Assembly: GCA_963854835.1 (NCBI GenBank)
Contig: OY978525.1
Coordinates: forward strand, 16,214,309-16,278,308
Origin: Megamerina dolium
Taxonomy: Eukaryota; Arthropoda; Insecta; Diptera; Megamerinidae
Length of the DNA: 64,000 nt
Direction: 5' to 3'
Shown: positions 12,212 to 25,093 of the stretch, in pieces
How positions within the stretch are numbered: position 1 is the stretch's first letter
Layout of the letters: every line of letters starts with the position of its first letter
Made by a program: the position numbers and the translations under genes
The notes under the pieces: generated by a model
Database searches by the model: none
The model's input: the letters and a program-made list of their open reading frames with translations, nothing else
Told to the model about the DNA's origin: nothing

Positions 12212-12575
12212 TGGTGGATGTATCAGAACTTTCCAATTTAGCTCCCGGTGTTTCTGGTGAGTCGCTACAGGCGTATGTTTCGTACCATTAACCTGATGAG
12301 GCACCAAATGCACCGAAGAACCCACCTGACCGTTAGCACTTTTGTCACGCTTTGACCACAATTGTTTGCCACACAATGTTGTCAGTTATTCTCCATTTCG
12401 CATTCCCAGTTGTCATCCGTTTAGGAATGGGGTCGATTTGGTTCCGTTTGACCAAGGTTTCGCATATGGAAATTCAATCCATCATATTTTTTTCCGTGAA
12501 TAGGTGTAGCATCTAAACATCGAGCTTCGTTTTGAACCAAACTTTATGCAGACGGTTTCAAGGAGCTTTGGAGTC
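12212..12575 (-). pseudogene. Mariner (DD34D, mellifera-like) transposase fragment
   Basis: Read on the minus strand with several frame changes: LFTEKNMMD then ISICETLVKRNQIDP and KRMTTGNAKW, then NGQVGSS, and VATHQKHRELNWKVLIHPP at the truncation point. These match the region around the first catalytic Asp and the segment before the third in the related transposase at 23.9 kb (NLMDRISICESLLNRNKIDP, MVTGDEKW). In TGNAKW the catalytic Asp is replaced. The fragment abuts the broken right end of the DD41D element. Confidence 0.68.
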
Positions 12576-13898
12576 GATCTTTTGCTTCTGGGCGATACTA
12601 TAACTGCCTACAAGTTGGTCTATTTTAATTGTGACCATGATTCTAATAACATATACGACGACATTAGTATCTTTGAAAAATACATGAATCGAATCCAGAG
12701 ACTAAAAATTGGAACTATTCATAATTTCATTTTTTGATTTGCACATTTTAAGAAACTTTAATAATTAGAGTTATGTTGCACATAATTTCAAAAATTATGA
12801 CTTATTTAATTCAACAAATACGCCTCAAGATTTTGGGGGAAATACTGTCGGAATTCAGTAGTGTCAAACTGCATGGCCATCAATATTTAAAACAAATTCG
12901 CAATGAATATACCTTGGGCTGTAATTTCACTAAACGCCTCATACGATTGTATAAATTTATTTCAACTTTTCTAGTTAACATTTTGTACAACTCACAACAC
13001 ATAAATCCTTCCATCAACATGTATCATTATTTGCATCCACAAACATTCTCAATAAAACGACAACACATTCTCCCATAGTTAAACTAAATGATTTCACATT
13101 TATTATAAGTATTTTTGCTGTAAAATGCAAAGTTAGTTTTTTACGTAAATTAACTTTTGTAAAATAAAAATGCTTGAATTGTCACATGAATATATAGAAT
13201 ATTTTATATGTGTTTATTATTCATCGACAAATAAAAAATAAACAAAAGTTAAGGCAAAACTCAAGGTTAGCATCTAAACAATTGTCTCAGCAATGAATAA
13301 TACAATAATAATATTTTTTTCTACTAGCTGTTCTTATGAAGTTTAAGTAAAAATCGTTGTACTCGTATTTTCACTTGTGTATTTAATTTAACAACAACAA
13401 CAACAACAATCTTAATGTATTCTCGTGTATAGGTATGGTGTGTATTTGTACAGCAACAGTCATAATATTTCTTCTTACGTAAATGTAGCAAATTGAATTG
13501 GCGTTAAACATTTATGTAAATAATGATTGCAAAGTGATACAAAAAACTGCGAAAAGCACAGAAAAATAATTGTTGAATATTATGAAAACATATTCGTTAT
13601 TACATATTACTATTATGACTATTATTATTAATATTATTATTATTATTATTGTTATATATTTTGAAGCATCAATTATGAAGTATATATAGAAGATGGATAC
13701 AAGATTTGAATAAATTCCTTTTCAAAAGAATCATTACCAGTTATTGCTGGTAAGGGCCAGTAAGTCGGATTGCTTCCCATGCAAAAGAAATAAATTTCAA
13801 ATGACCAGATTCTAATTGAAAAATTTTTTATTTGGTAATGGACTCTTCCTCATAACACCAGAATCTGTAAGTACTTGTGTTGGATACTCCTATTTTGT
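12576..13898. other. AT-rich intergenic region, one unexplained ORF
   Basis: An ORF at 12773-13078 (101 codons) shows no recognisable motif and has AT-biased codons; chance is the simplest explanation. (CAA)n at about 13391-13408 and an (ATT)n tract near 13620-13650 are present. Confidence 0.4.
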
Positions 13899-15491
13899 AT
13901 AAGTGTATATTGCATACGAAATGACCCGTAAGTGCTCCGGAGAGTTTAAGGAGAGCGCGGTGTTTACTCTTTTGGCATCAAAGCTCAGGAATTTTTTGGA
14001 GTGGTTGAGACCGCCAGTGTTATTTCAATATTCTCTGATTTTATGTTCGATCCATTTCTTGGTATTCTGTCTTATGTTGTTTTTATTGAAGCCAAAAAAC
14101 GGGGTTGGACCGATAAATGGCCCTTCAGCCTCTTTTTTGACATAAAGGTCCGTCTTTTCATTACCCTCGTGTGTTTCATGTCCTGGCACCCAGATCAGAG
14201 AGACCTGATTGTGGATGGCCAGTTTGTTGTTACGCCCTGTGCGCACTTTTGATGTGAATGTGTAGCTTTTAAGAGCTTTAAGGACTGATTGACTGTCTGA
14301 GAGTATTTTTATTTTGACTCTTTGGAGTCCTCTTTTGGATAGCATTTCCACTGTTTCCATTATAGCATAAAGCTCTGCATGAGAAATTGTAGTGTCCGCA
14401 TTTGGTGTTATTGATTTGTGTGTTCTTGGTCCCACTATTACTGCCGCTATAATGTCGAAAATGAACGACAAGATTGTTGTTCTGCTTTCCAATGACTTAA
14501 TATCAATAAACTTGCATGGCCCATCATATGATGGCCTCAAAACAACAAAATTAAGCGAATAAAATATTTTTGAATTCGCTCAATACGTAAAGCATGGCTT
14601 CATATGCTGGCTTCCAAATACAGAAACCATATTCCAGCCTCGAATGTACAAAGCTATTATAGAGCGATTTTAATGTGTAAGGGGCAGAAAAGTCTGAACT
14701 AGTACGACGAATGACAGCTAACATTGGGTAGGCAATAGGCATATATATAAATTAGATGAGCTGAAAACGTGAATTTAGCAAATTTCATTATAATTATATT
14801 TTGCAATGTTAAGACGTAACTGATTCTTAACGAACCAGTCAAAGGCTGAATAGGCACACAAGAGACACTGAGAATATTTCACATAGTTTGATATGTCATT
14901 AAAACATAAATAAATGTGTGGCACTTAAAGCCCCGAAGGGCTCTTTGGCCGAGCTTCTCTTGCATTAGTGTTGTGCGTGTTAAATTTTGGACAGTATTAG
15001 ATGGACCTTATATACTTATTTCAGCCGGTTCCGAACGGCAGAACCATTGTGACATCACTTTTTCTGAGAATTCTTTTAGAAGCTTTTTCATGGCAAATTT
15101 ACTGTCGGGAATTGACGTTTTCAATAAGAATCAAACTTACTCTATTGCTAAGGTATAACATAAACCACTTGAAAATATTGGAAGTACATCGAGGTGCTGA
15201 CAGTTTCTTAATCAATACAGTATGCGAGACATTATCAAAGGCTTTCGAAAAGAGTGTGTAAACAGTATCTACCTGATAACTCTCTTAAAATGCGGACTTA
15301 CAGTATTTAGATAGAATTGTCAGTTTAGTTATGGACGAGTAGCACGAAACAAAACCCTCTAAGAGCTTACTTGTTGTTGAGAGCATCGAGAGTGGTCTAT
15401 AATTAGCAACATTATTCTTGTTTTCTAATTTACAGATGGGGGTTCTAAATGAATTTTTCCAATTATTTATAAATTGTCCAGTATCAAGCAA
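13899..15491 (-). mobile_element. Jockey-clade-like LINE remnant (reverse transcriptase and RNase H)
   Basis: Minus-strand pieces in correct order from right to left. 15491-15285: RT N-terminal block NNVANYRPLSMLSTTSKLLE. About 15280-15120: RT motif A region SKAFDNVSHTVLIKKL, its first Asp changed. After an inserted SINE: NDISNYVKYSQCLLCAYS, in which the YADD motif is destroyed, then about 14742-14551 LKSLYNSFVHSRLEYGFCIW. 14540-14025: RNase H-like ISHAELYAIMETVE, KIKILSDSQSVLKALKS and VSLIWVPGHETHEGNEKTD. Many frameshifts and stops; dead. The exact 5' and 3' ends are not determined. Confidence 0.78.
14908..15112 (-). mobile_element. SINE copy b, inserted in the LINE reverse transcriptase
   Basis: Minus-strand 3' portion of the tRNA-derived SINE, from the tgccatgaaaaagcttct block to the gccccgaagggctctttggc end (plus-strand reading). 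It lies between the RT motif A and YADD regions of the host LINE, so it inserted after the LINE. Confidence 0.78.
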
Positions 15492-18230
15492 CTTGTTAAA
15501 TATTATTTGTAATGGTTTAACAATAGTGTAACTACATTGGTTATAAATACATCAAAATTATCCAAAATGGTTTTCTTTGCTATAACTTTGAATGTTAGCA
15601 ATGTCTCAGTGAGGACTACATTTGTGTCTTAGACGTGATCTGAGGATATATTCGGCTAGTGCATTCGTTTTTCATAAAAATCTAAATTGTACATGCCATT
15701 TAAAATATCGTGAAAAACGAATGTGTCTTTACATTTGATTCTAATAAATAACTGAAATGTATTTTTAAAAATGTATATGCAACATTTGTTGCCAGATACA
15801 CGTCATGTTTCATCTAAATAAGACTGATGTTGCCAGTGAAAATTCACAAACATGATAGGTTATTGTGGCTGCTCTCTCTCTCTCTCTCTCTCTCTGGGAA
15901 AATAGTATTGTTTAAAGGATGATAAATATTTTTATGTATTCGGCTGTTGTAAAATAAAATCGACTAAGCTTCTACGTCATGCCTAACACACACTGAGATA
16001 TATCGGTTTATTTATGTTTTGCCTGCAATACATATTTTATTTATTTAGATGATGCAGAAGTTCTCATAAATTAATATGCCATAATTTGAATTTGAATGAA
16101 AATATGACCGTTCTAAAAAGGTAATTATAAATAGCCTGAAACATTACATTCTGAATTGATTTTTGCTCTTTAAAGTATTGTAAATGTTTATAATAATATT
16201 ATGACATTAGGAGAGGTTATAAAAGTTTGTGAATCACCTTGTTACATACCCTATATATATCTATTTTAATTGTTTAGCTTTTTTAACTAGATTAGCGACC
16301 ACAAAATCTAAACTGTAATGAAATAAATATATTTTCGATCCAAGTCCATTTAAAATTTATTACTTTATAGACGCTAACATGTAAATATAATTTTAGCACT
16401 CTCCGAACCTTCTAGTTGTTGATTTTATGATCTTAGGAATATTAAAGAACCGGATATTACCGATTACATTAATTGACGTATATACAAATTGAATTCTTAT
16501 TAAATTTATATAAAAGCAAAGATATTAATATAAACAGAGGAAAAGCCAGCGATGAACATTGTACCTTAGTTATATATTATTTTGATTATCAAAGCGAAAT
16601 TTTTATTTCTACTTACAAAAAAAAAAAACAACAATACAATACTTGGATATTCGTATACGAATACGAATAATATTATAGTTATGTACCCAATAGTATTTAA
16701 TTTTCAATAAAATAAATTATACAAGTGCATATACTCAAATACTAAATATTGAAGTATAGACGCCATTGATAAGATTACAATAAGTACTTATAAAAAAGGT
16801 ATAAACATATTGTTCATTTTAACAATTTTAATTTGCTATAATAAATTTAAAAAAAAAAATAATAATTTTTTAAAAATTTTAATAACAAAAAATAATCAAA
16901 ATAACAATGATAAGCGATTGAATAAATATGAAGTCAAAAGAATAGAATTTTATTACACTACTCATATCTTATGATGTCAAAGAAATAAACGAAATATAGC
17001 ATTGGAATCAAAAGAAGAAGAAGAAGAAAAGTAAGGGAGAAGAAAGTGAAATAATGAGAATACATATAATAAAAAAAAAAAAAAAAAAAAATACACACTC
17101 ATTAAACAGATGCCGACTTGTGTGTTAAATGAGTTCAAAGCACCTAAAAGCCGCAAAAAAATATAAAATCACAATAAAACCGCATACACAAAGACATAGA
17201 CTATGAAGACCAAATAAATTGAAGAGATTTTTAATGCAAATATTTACAAAGTAATATATGTTTGCATGTAACTACACAACATGTACATACCAACATGTTT
17301 TTTATCATCGTTTATACGTATGGCATACAATAAGGCTCATGAATGAATGTAGTGATAGTGATGTCTTTAATTGGCATGTACAATGGTCGTCTACTACATA
17401 CAGACATACATATATTTATGTATGAACAAACATATGGTTTTAACTAAACTTTTTTTTTACCCTTACACATATTCATGTGTTTGTAATTTATTATGTAGAG
17501 AGAAGAGTCTTTTGAATACAATTAATAGGTGCCTAAAAGAAAATATGCTTGTTTAAATTAAAAAATTATTGTAAACAACAGCAACAATAAACAATTACAA
17601 TAGAGTATCGTTAACTTCTCTATTACATACCATTATCATCAGCATCATCATCATCATCATCTCATCATTGTCATTTGTCAGTTGTGATTAATCAAACCAC
17701 TACAAAATTGATGTCGGTGGTTACAACAACACCGATAACAACAACAGCAACAGCAACAAAAGTGGCAAATTTAAATTCAGAAAGAAATATTATATGTTTC
17801 TGTCGTATAGTAGATATACCAACACACCAACAACAAAATACAATACAACAATAATCTAAAAAGAGTTTATGGGAAAAAGTTGAAGCTATTAAATATGAGT
17901 TTATGTGTGGCTTTATTTTTTTTTTTTTCTTTTCCTTTCTTTACCTATCTCTTGTTTATGCATATAATTACCACACTTTTACTTTCTTCACCAACATCGG
18001 TGGTATCAACATATAGACGCACATACGAGTATGTCTACAATTTTTTAGTTGTGAACATTATTGAAATTTTTCTACATTTTGTATTTTTATTAACACTTAA
18101 GTTAAAACTTATGTTATAATATTTTATCACCGCATTGCTGTGGTGTTTGGAAATCAAGAAGATTGAAATGGAAGATTTGCCTTATCGATAGCTTGTTTAC
18201 TTTGTAGAAGAGCAAGCTCTACGTGAACAG
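15492..18230. other. AT-rich intergenic region with microsatellites
   Basis: No gene recognised. (CT)n of about 24 bp at 15872-15895, a poly-A run near 17071-17091, (CAT)n near 17643-17660 and (CAA)n tracts. A short inverted repeat (cattcgtttttca) has arms near 15664 and 15708. Confidence 0.45.
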
Positions 18231-19342
18231 TAGGTTAGGTTAGGTTAGGTTATACTGGCAGACCTTCGCGAAGAGATCACACATAGATCCTATATGGGTC
18301 CTTAGTGATACCAAAACGACTAGACCTAATTACGAGCTGTAAAGATCATTAAATATTTCGATTTTCATTGCGAATTTCAAGAGTTCTCTTTTGCTTAAGG
18401 TGTTTATACTTCTCCACCTCCCTGCTGCTTTCCCTATCAAACTTGAGTTTAGATTGTTGTGAGTCGTGCATAGTGGCATTGGTATGTTACGCGTTTGGGC
18501 ATCAGGGAGATGAATGCCTTCGTTGGCAATTCAATCGGCAGTCTCGTTTCCCTGTATACCCTTTTGTCCCGATATCCAATATATCCGTAGCCTTCTGCCT
18601 TCGGATAATCATTCTAGTGTTTCTTGACACGTCAATACATTCTTAGATGTGGTACAGTACGCGATTATTGCTTTAATTGCCGCTTGACTATTTAGATAGA
18701 AATGAATTTTTGATCCGGCGGCTGTTCTCGTCAGAGTTAGCTCAGCTGCCATTTTTGCCGCAAAGACGGCTGCTTGGAAGACCGTGCAGTATTCTATAAG
18801 CTTGTACGACTGGATTATGTCCAATTCTGGACATGAAACACCAGCCTTAACCCCCTTCATCATTTTCGAGCCATCTGTGAAGAAGTTAGCGTCTTGGTTC
18901 CAGGCCCCTTTCACCAGCCCTCTTCTTCTATATAGTGTTGTATCTTCCTGCTGAACCTTAACTGCGAAATCATATTCTGATTCCGGTGCTGTGGGTCGAC
19001 AAATAAAACAGTGTTCATATGATCTTCTTACCAATTGCCCTATAGCCTTCAACCTTTCAGCTGATTTTGCAGCCAGGTTCTCTGCATCGAGATCAACAGG
19101 TGGCCAATTGAGTATTTTATTAAGCGCGGCCGTGGAAGTTGTCTTTAGCGCCCCGGTTATATTCAGTGTGGCGAGTCGCTGTACTCTTCCTATAGTTTTT
19201 AAATAACTCCTCTTTTTAAGTGCTTTCCACCACACCAGTACCCCGTAAAGTAGTATTGGCCTGACTATTGCCGAAAAAACACCAATGCATAAGAGAGGGA
19301 GATATGCCCCAGGTACTGCCTAGCATCTTCCTACACCTAGCT
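18231..19342 (-). mobile_element. LINE 3' part (RNase H domain) ending in a TTAGG-like tail
   Basis: On the minus strand, 19235-18609 is open for 208 codons: VWWKALKKRSYLKTIGRVQR (end of the RT region), LNKILNWPPVDL, then an RNase H-like segment with FFTDGSKM, ELDIIQSY and SQAAIKAI, continuing degenerately to about 18400. The 3' untranslated region runs to about 18253. The element ends at 18231-18252 in four and a half repeats of TAGGT on the plus strand, that is (AACCT)n in LINE sense. A related 3' end lies at the right edge of the window with a similar but degenerate tail. Confidence 0.78.
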
Positions 19343-19344
19343 TC

Positions 19345-19568
19345 TAGCCAGTTCCGAATGGTTGAGCCCTTGTGACATCACGTTTTGCTGAGCTTTGTCA
19401 CAGAGCTCTTTTAGAAGCATTTTCACAGCAAATAGGCACTGTCTTGAAATTACTTTGAAAAAAAAAATCTTTTGGATATTAAAGTTGTCACAATTACGTG
19501 AGATTGAACCCACAATCGATGGATCAGAAAGCCAATGAACTAACCACTAAACTATGGCAATGGTGGCA
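19345..19568 (-). mobile_element. SINE copy c, minus strand, with tRNA-like head
   Basis: Starts at the right with a recognisable but diverged tRNA-like part (tagtttagtggttagt for box A, gggttcaatct for box B, in the element's own sense). It continues leftward to the ttctgccgttcggaaccggc-like block. The 3' end is missing where it meets the LINE. Confidence 0.75.
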
Positions 19569-21929
19569 GTTGAGAGTCGTTGAAATGTTGCTCATTGGTT
19601 TGACCATTTTTTCTCAATTCAGGTAATTCTCTTGGTAATACATAAATTAGGGACCTGATAAGCGTCGGTTTTTTTCTAAATTTCATTTCATTTTTCTAGA
19701 TTTCAAGTGCATTTTTTGCCATCAAAACTTATAAACTTTAATATGTGGGCTGTACAAAAAAACCAGACCATTCTGGAAAAAAAACCTCAATAGCAGTTTA
19801 TTGTATACGAAACAAACTTTTCAACAAGCCTATGATCATCCAATACCGATAAAGCTGTCGCACTATGTAATAATTGAAATCGACTACATTTTCGAGCAGT
19901 TACGCCGGAGCAAACATAAAGAGTGATACAGATCGATATAAGTACTTTTTTTTCCAAAGACGTGAAAAATATGATTTAATAGCGTTTACAGCAGAAAACA
20001 AAAGTAATGATAGTAGAAAATAATTTTTTTTTTAATCAAAACATCGGAATGCTTGAATAGCGAAACCCAAAAGACTACTTATAGTAAATACATATGAGAA
20101 AAATTGCTAATTAGTTGTACTAATAAAAAGTAAATCTTTTAATTTGATTTGTTAAATGTTTTAATTTTTGCAACAACTTTGAAAAGACTTGTTTTAATTA
20201 TGTCTTTCAATTTCTGCTACGTAAATTGATGCATGAACTAATTTATAACTCCAAAGAGTTGAAAGCAATATAGAATAAATATACGCGTTTTGAAAAATAT
20301 CAAACAGCAGAAGCACATTTTTCAATCATTTATTGCCTCAAGTGTTGCAAGAGAAACAAGAATGTCATGGTGACATCACAGATCGACTACTACAAAAATA
20401 TCATACTGAATTCATGATTTTCGTCAAGACCAGCACATGGAGTACGCTGGCATGATGATTTGTCCTCCCCAATTCCAAAGTGTGAAATTAAGTTTATTTC
20501 AATTTTGCGATAGAATATCAGACAGCGTCCAAAATGGGGCAAATGTTCGTATCAATCACAACATATATATTGAATAAAAAATCGAATTTCGTCCTTCCTT
20601 AATTCATATGCTATGCTCATATTTAAATGCGTATACTTTTGAAGTAATTTGTACAAATTTTCTGTGTTCGTAGGCGAGCAATTAAATTGTCATTTGAACA
20701 GTTTTTATAAACGCTGAAACATAATACTGGTTTTTTTAATTTGTATACAATATTTTGCGTTAGACACATTAACGAACATGATAAAGCCATGAATTAAATC
20801 GAAAAATCACTTTACTCACATTGAGTGTGTTTAAAATTCAATATCACCCAAGACATTATCAATATACATATACATAAAAAAAAAAACATGCATACTTAAA
20901 TTTCAAGTTCATTGAAAATTAAATGTAGGTACATACATACTCGTACACACATACATATAATCGCTATAGGAAATGAATAACAAATTAGTGGTATTCATAT
21001 GTGCATAGATGTAAGGTATTAAACAGCAAATACAGTTATATTTACATTTTGATGAAATTTTGAAGAAATTTCATTTTGATTGATATTATATTTAACAACG
21101 GAAATGCTCATAAATCAATAAACATTGATAGAAGTTGTAGCAGATAAAAATTAAGCCAATCCCATGATTCATATATAAAACTGCTTATTTAAAACTTTCC
21201 ACATTCTAATTAATATATATATAAATGAATATGCAATATTGGAATAATTTGGCAATTGTGGTTAATATAAAAAAAATTACAATAACATGATTTGTGAATT
21301 TATTTATAATTTTTTTATATTTTTTTTATTTATATCCATTCATTTATCATACCTACCATTATTCTAATCATATATATGTACCACCTATACGTATATATAC
21401 GAAAAATCATTAAATAAATACATTTATTAGCTTGTTTATCTTAAAAGGTGTATGCGCATACACTTGTTTCTATATGTATAGTAAAAATACATACATACAT
21501 ACTTAGGGTAAAGCTAAGTGATATGACGTAGATAACAGCTTGTGGTACTTCAATGGTTCCCTCGATACCCATTGGAAAAGGTGGAAGAGTAAACAAAAAT
21601 GAGGAGCGTTCATATATTTGATCCCTAGACAGTTTTATACAAAAAATCATTTTGTATGAGAGCCTCGTTAAGGGATGGAGTTAGAGGGTAAGGATGTTTC
21701 GGTAGAATGCTAGGTAGGAAAAATTAATGAGGACGTGTTCTAACACATCACTACATTTTATTGGGTATTTGACGATTATCAGATATATTTATGTTGGTAG
21801 GGCAGCTTCTTTAAGGGCTGGAGATAGGGGTGAGTATGTTGAGAAAAAATGTTGATCCCTCTAAGGTCACCCTGCTTTATGAAAACATAATTTTTAAAGA
21901 GAAAACAATTATTATACTCACATTTGCGC
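19569..21929. other. Intergenic region without recognisable genes
   Basis: No coding or repeat family recognised with confidence. A 16-bp perfect palindrome gtgtatgcgcatacac lies at 21448-21463. Short ORFs look like chance. Confidence 0.4.
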
Positions 21930-22437
21930 CGTCACCCCCGAGGTGGAACAGGAACGACTTGACAATTTACAATGACGACATTGACAGACTAACGAACAAT
22001 AATTCGCTGGATCACAACTCGCACTCCTCTGCTTCCAAATGCTTGCATGCGAAAGCCGTAGATGCTGCGACTAGCGCACACCAGCCCAACAAAATCCTTA
22101 ACGGAAGACTCCCACTTGTTGCCAACGTGGAAAAACTATTGCCCAGGAAAACAAGGTGCACCCTGGCGCAGCTCTGGTCGGGATACAATAATTGTCTACC
22201 GAGAATTAATCCCTATATACCAGACGAATGCCCCAATTGCGGCCAATCACCGCACGACACTATCCACTTATTCAATTGTCACTTGAACCCTACAAATTTG
22301 ACACCCATACAGCTCTGGACACACCCATTTGAGGTGGCTACCTTTCTAGGACTTGACCTTTACGAGGACCAAAGCGAACAATAGCTTGTGCATGCTAACG
22401 ACGACACAAATTGAAGTTGCTACAACAACAACAACAT
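21930..22437 (+). mobile_element. LINE 3' end (Jockey-type C-terminal zinc motif) with CAA tail
   Basis: Open frame from about 21930 to the stop at 22382-22384. It includes KAVDAATSAHQPNKILNGR, LPLVANVEKLLPRKTRCTLA, LAQLWSGYNNCL and the zinc-knuckle-like CPNCGQSPHDTIHLFNC, then QLWTHPFEVATFLGL. This is the end of ORF2 in a family of insect LINEs. A short 3' UTR ends in ttgctacaacaacaacaaca. 5' truncated: no RT present. The ORF is uninterrupted here, so this insertion is younger than most around it. Confidence 0.8.
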
Positions 22438-23770
22438 AGGAATGTTTCATTAGAATGTAAAGAAATTAAAATTAATGGAATAACAGTCAAATATTTATTC
22501 AATTTTTTCTCTCGAAAGATGATATTTCGGCAGCTATGGGATGTCTGCTGAATATCATGTATTTTGTGCTCATTTTATATGTGAGCCCGTATAAAATTTG
22601 GATATAGAAGGTAAATATTTTATTTATTTAGGCGAACCCTCTGCTATAAATGGGTGTAAATATATTAAGAAAACTTCGCACTTGTTCAAACCATCCATTT
22701 GAATATGTATGCGAGCCATAGCTATCGACTTTACCCTATTAATTTATTTATAGATATGTACACATAAATTTTATAAAATGTTCTAATTAATAAGAGCAAA
22801 TAACAATAATTTTTGTTTTGCATTTAGAGAAGTATATTAATATCGTAGTCATAATTCGAGTTTAGTTTTACGAAAAAATACGTAGAAGAACTTAGCATTG
22901 CATTTTAGATTTTTCGCTATGGGCGAACAACTGAAGCTAATTCTCAACGAATTATAATGAGAAAAAGTTGTTCCTTTCAATTCTAAATAGCTACATGAAT
23001 GACGAAATGACGAAAAATGGTTGCAATTATATCGACGCACTTTTCATCATCATTGCAAAAAATTAAATAATAGTCAAAAAAAGTGTAGAGATAAATTTTC
23101 GGCGTTTTTGCAAAAATGGTGAATAATGTAAAGAGAAATGGAATGACGAAAGAAAAATGTATGAATTAAAGTTTTCGACATTATTGCGAAAAAATTCGGC
23201 ATTATTGTGAAAAAATTCGACATTAATACAATACACCTATAAAACGTTTTAATCAAAAATATGTATACATTATCAACAAACCATTGATGGAAAGCAACAA
23301 AGAAGGAATACCAACTTCTTCAACAAATAACTAAGCACAGGAGAACTTAAACTTATCAGAGTTTGCAAAATGAATGAAACTAGCAAAAAACTCTGATTGT
23401 AGTTATTATCAATAATGGATCATAATCATAACAATAATCATAAATAATCATAAATTTCATGAAATTACCCACAATGAAGGGTTGGGAAGAACGACGAGGG
23501 GACCACTTAAAATGTAATTGACAAGTGATAGTAAAAATTACTTTTATAAAAAATTTCAAAAATAACATATTTACAAGATTAGATAAATGAAGGATGAAAA
23601 TTCAATTACAGCGTTTACCTTAACTCTATCAATCCCCTAATATAGTCACTTTGGTATGTATTCCTTTAAAAATTTGAAGTCATTGTCTGCCATCTACTTA
23701 AATCACTATTTCAAGTTAAACTTTTATGATTTATGGTACTCTAGTAAAATGTAGATTTCAAGGACTAAAA
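22438..23770. other. Intergenic region without recognisable genes
   Basis: No coding or repeat family recognised on either strand; AT-rich, with short chance ORFs. Confidence 0.4.
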
Positions 23771-23772
23771 TA

Positions 23773-24716
23773 TCAGGTGTAGTAAAAATAAATCCATTAT
23801 TTTTCCAATAGATGGCTTTAGTAATCTGTATCTCGAGTTGTATAAGTGCGATCGTGTTACGCTAGATGGTGTTAGAAAGATAGGATTTCGTACTAAATAA
23901 TCTTTTCAGGCAGTTTTGTGATTGTTTGACTCAGTATTGTTTGAGCACGCATCAAAGATGGACACTAGTAAAGCGAAAATACGCCATATTTTACAGTTTT
24001 TCCTCGATAAAGGCGAAAACGCAAGCCAGACAGCTGAAAATGTGAATATTGCTTATGGTCCTGATATTGTAACAGTCAATTACGTGCAATTTTGGTTTCG
24101 TCGATTCCGTTCCGGTAATCATGATGTTAAAGATGCACCACGCTCTGGAAGGCCAATTGTCAAAAATATAGTTGAAATAATGGAAATCGTCGAGTCTGAC
24201 CGTCATGTAGGCACTGTTTCTATTGCCCAGGAGCTAAACATTACACAAAAAACCGTTTGGAACCATTTAAATAAAGCTGGATACAAAAAGAAGATCGATG
24301 TATGTGTGCCAGACGAGTTAAAGCAAAAAAACCTCATGGACCGTATTTCCATCTGTGAATCGCTTCTGAATCGCAACAAAATCGATCCATTTCTGAAGCT
24401 GATGGTTACTGGTGATGAAAAGTGGACCACTTACGAAAACGGTCGTGGTCGAATCGTGGCGAGCCGGTCCAAACGGTGGCCAAGCCAGGATTGACGGTCA
24501 GCAAGGAAGGTTTTGCTATGTGTTTGGTGTTCCCAGTTTTTTTCCAATAGGGACGAGGGTTTCTATGAGAGTGGCATTATGAAATTACTTTCAAAATGGC
24601 AACAAGTTATCGAACAAAACGGTGCATATTTGATCTAAATCGGATAATTCTAACTATCCTAAATAAAACCTTCAATTAAATGCAAAAATAATTGATTTTT
24701 TTTTTACTATACCTTA
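23773..24716 (+). mobile_element. Mellifera-type mariner, internally deleted (944 bp)
   Basis: Terminal inverted repeats of about 33 bp: left ggtgtagtaaaaataaatcc and complement of right ggtatagtaaaaaaaaaatc, both followed by attattttt. TA flanks at 23771-23772 and 24717-24718. About 350 bp shorter than normal family members; the deletion removes the second and third catalytic residues. Confidence 0.82.
23958..24494 (+). pseudogene. Mellifera-type mariner transposase, N-terminal part only
   Basis: Starts MDTSKAKIRHILQFFLDKGE. Shows the paired-like helix-turn-helix region (NASQTAENVNIAYGPD), the linker FWFRRFRSGNHDVKDAPRSG, a second helix-turn-helix (VSIAQELNITQKTVWNHLNK) and the first catalytic Asp in MVTGDEKW. 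After residue about 179 the frame jumps to the C-terminal tail (FYESGIMKLLSKWQQVIEQ, about 24562-24618). The DD34D catalytic core is missing, so it may bind its ends but cannot catalyse transposition. Confidence 0.85.
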
Positions 24717-24981
24717 TATGTTGTGAATAGCGCTCTTTAAAACATTGCAATTTTGCTTGCATAGATAATCAAAAAGAATGAAAATCGCACTCTATAAGAC
24801 TTTCAGCATACGTGCCCTTACAAATGTCGTTGAATATTTGCGAGAAAAATGCTTCGCAAAATTTGTGGACCTATTTTCATCGCTAACCAGTACCAAATGA
24901 GGTAAATTTGTATAAATTGTATGCGTATATTGACATATTTAAATGGATTAAGATTCTTTGACTTGAAAAAACTTCTAAAAA

Positions 24982-25093
24982 ACCGGCTAATATAAGTCGG
25001 TCCCTTCTAATACTGTCTAAAATTTAACACGCACAGCAGTACTGGAAAATAAACTCGGCCAAAGGGCCCATCGAGAATATATATTTATTTTTA
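24982..25093 (+). mobile_element. SINE copy d, 3' end only
   Basis: Only the last third: accggctaatataagtcggt, cttctaatactgtctaaaat, acgcacagcagtactggaaa, ending in tatttatttttattt. Direction plus. Confidence 0.72.

Noticed and set aside
12773..13078. 101-codon ORF
   Set aside because: No motif, no splice context and AT-driven composition; probably chance.
18231..18252. (TTAGG)-like array as telomere sequence
   Set aside because: Only four to five units, internal, and positioned at the 3' end of a LINE with a related copy at 63.87 kb; it is better read as the LINE tail.
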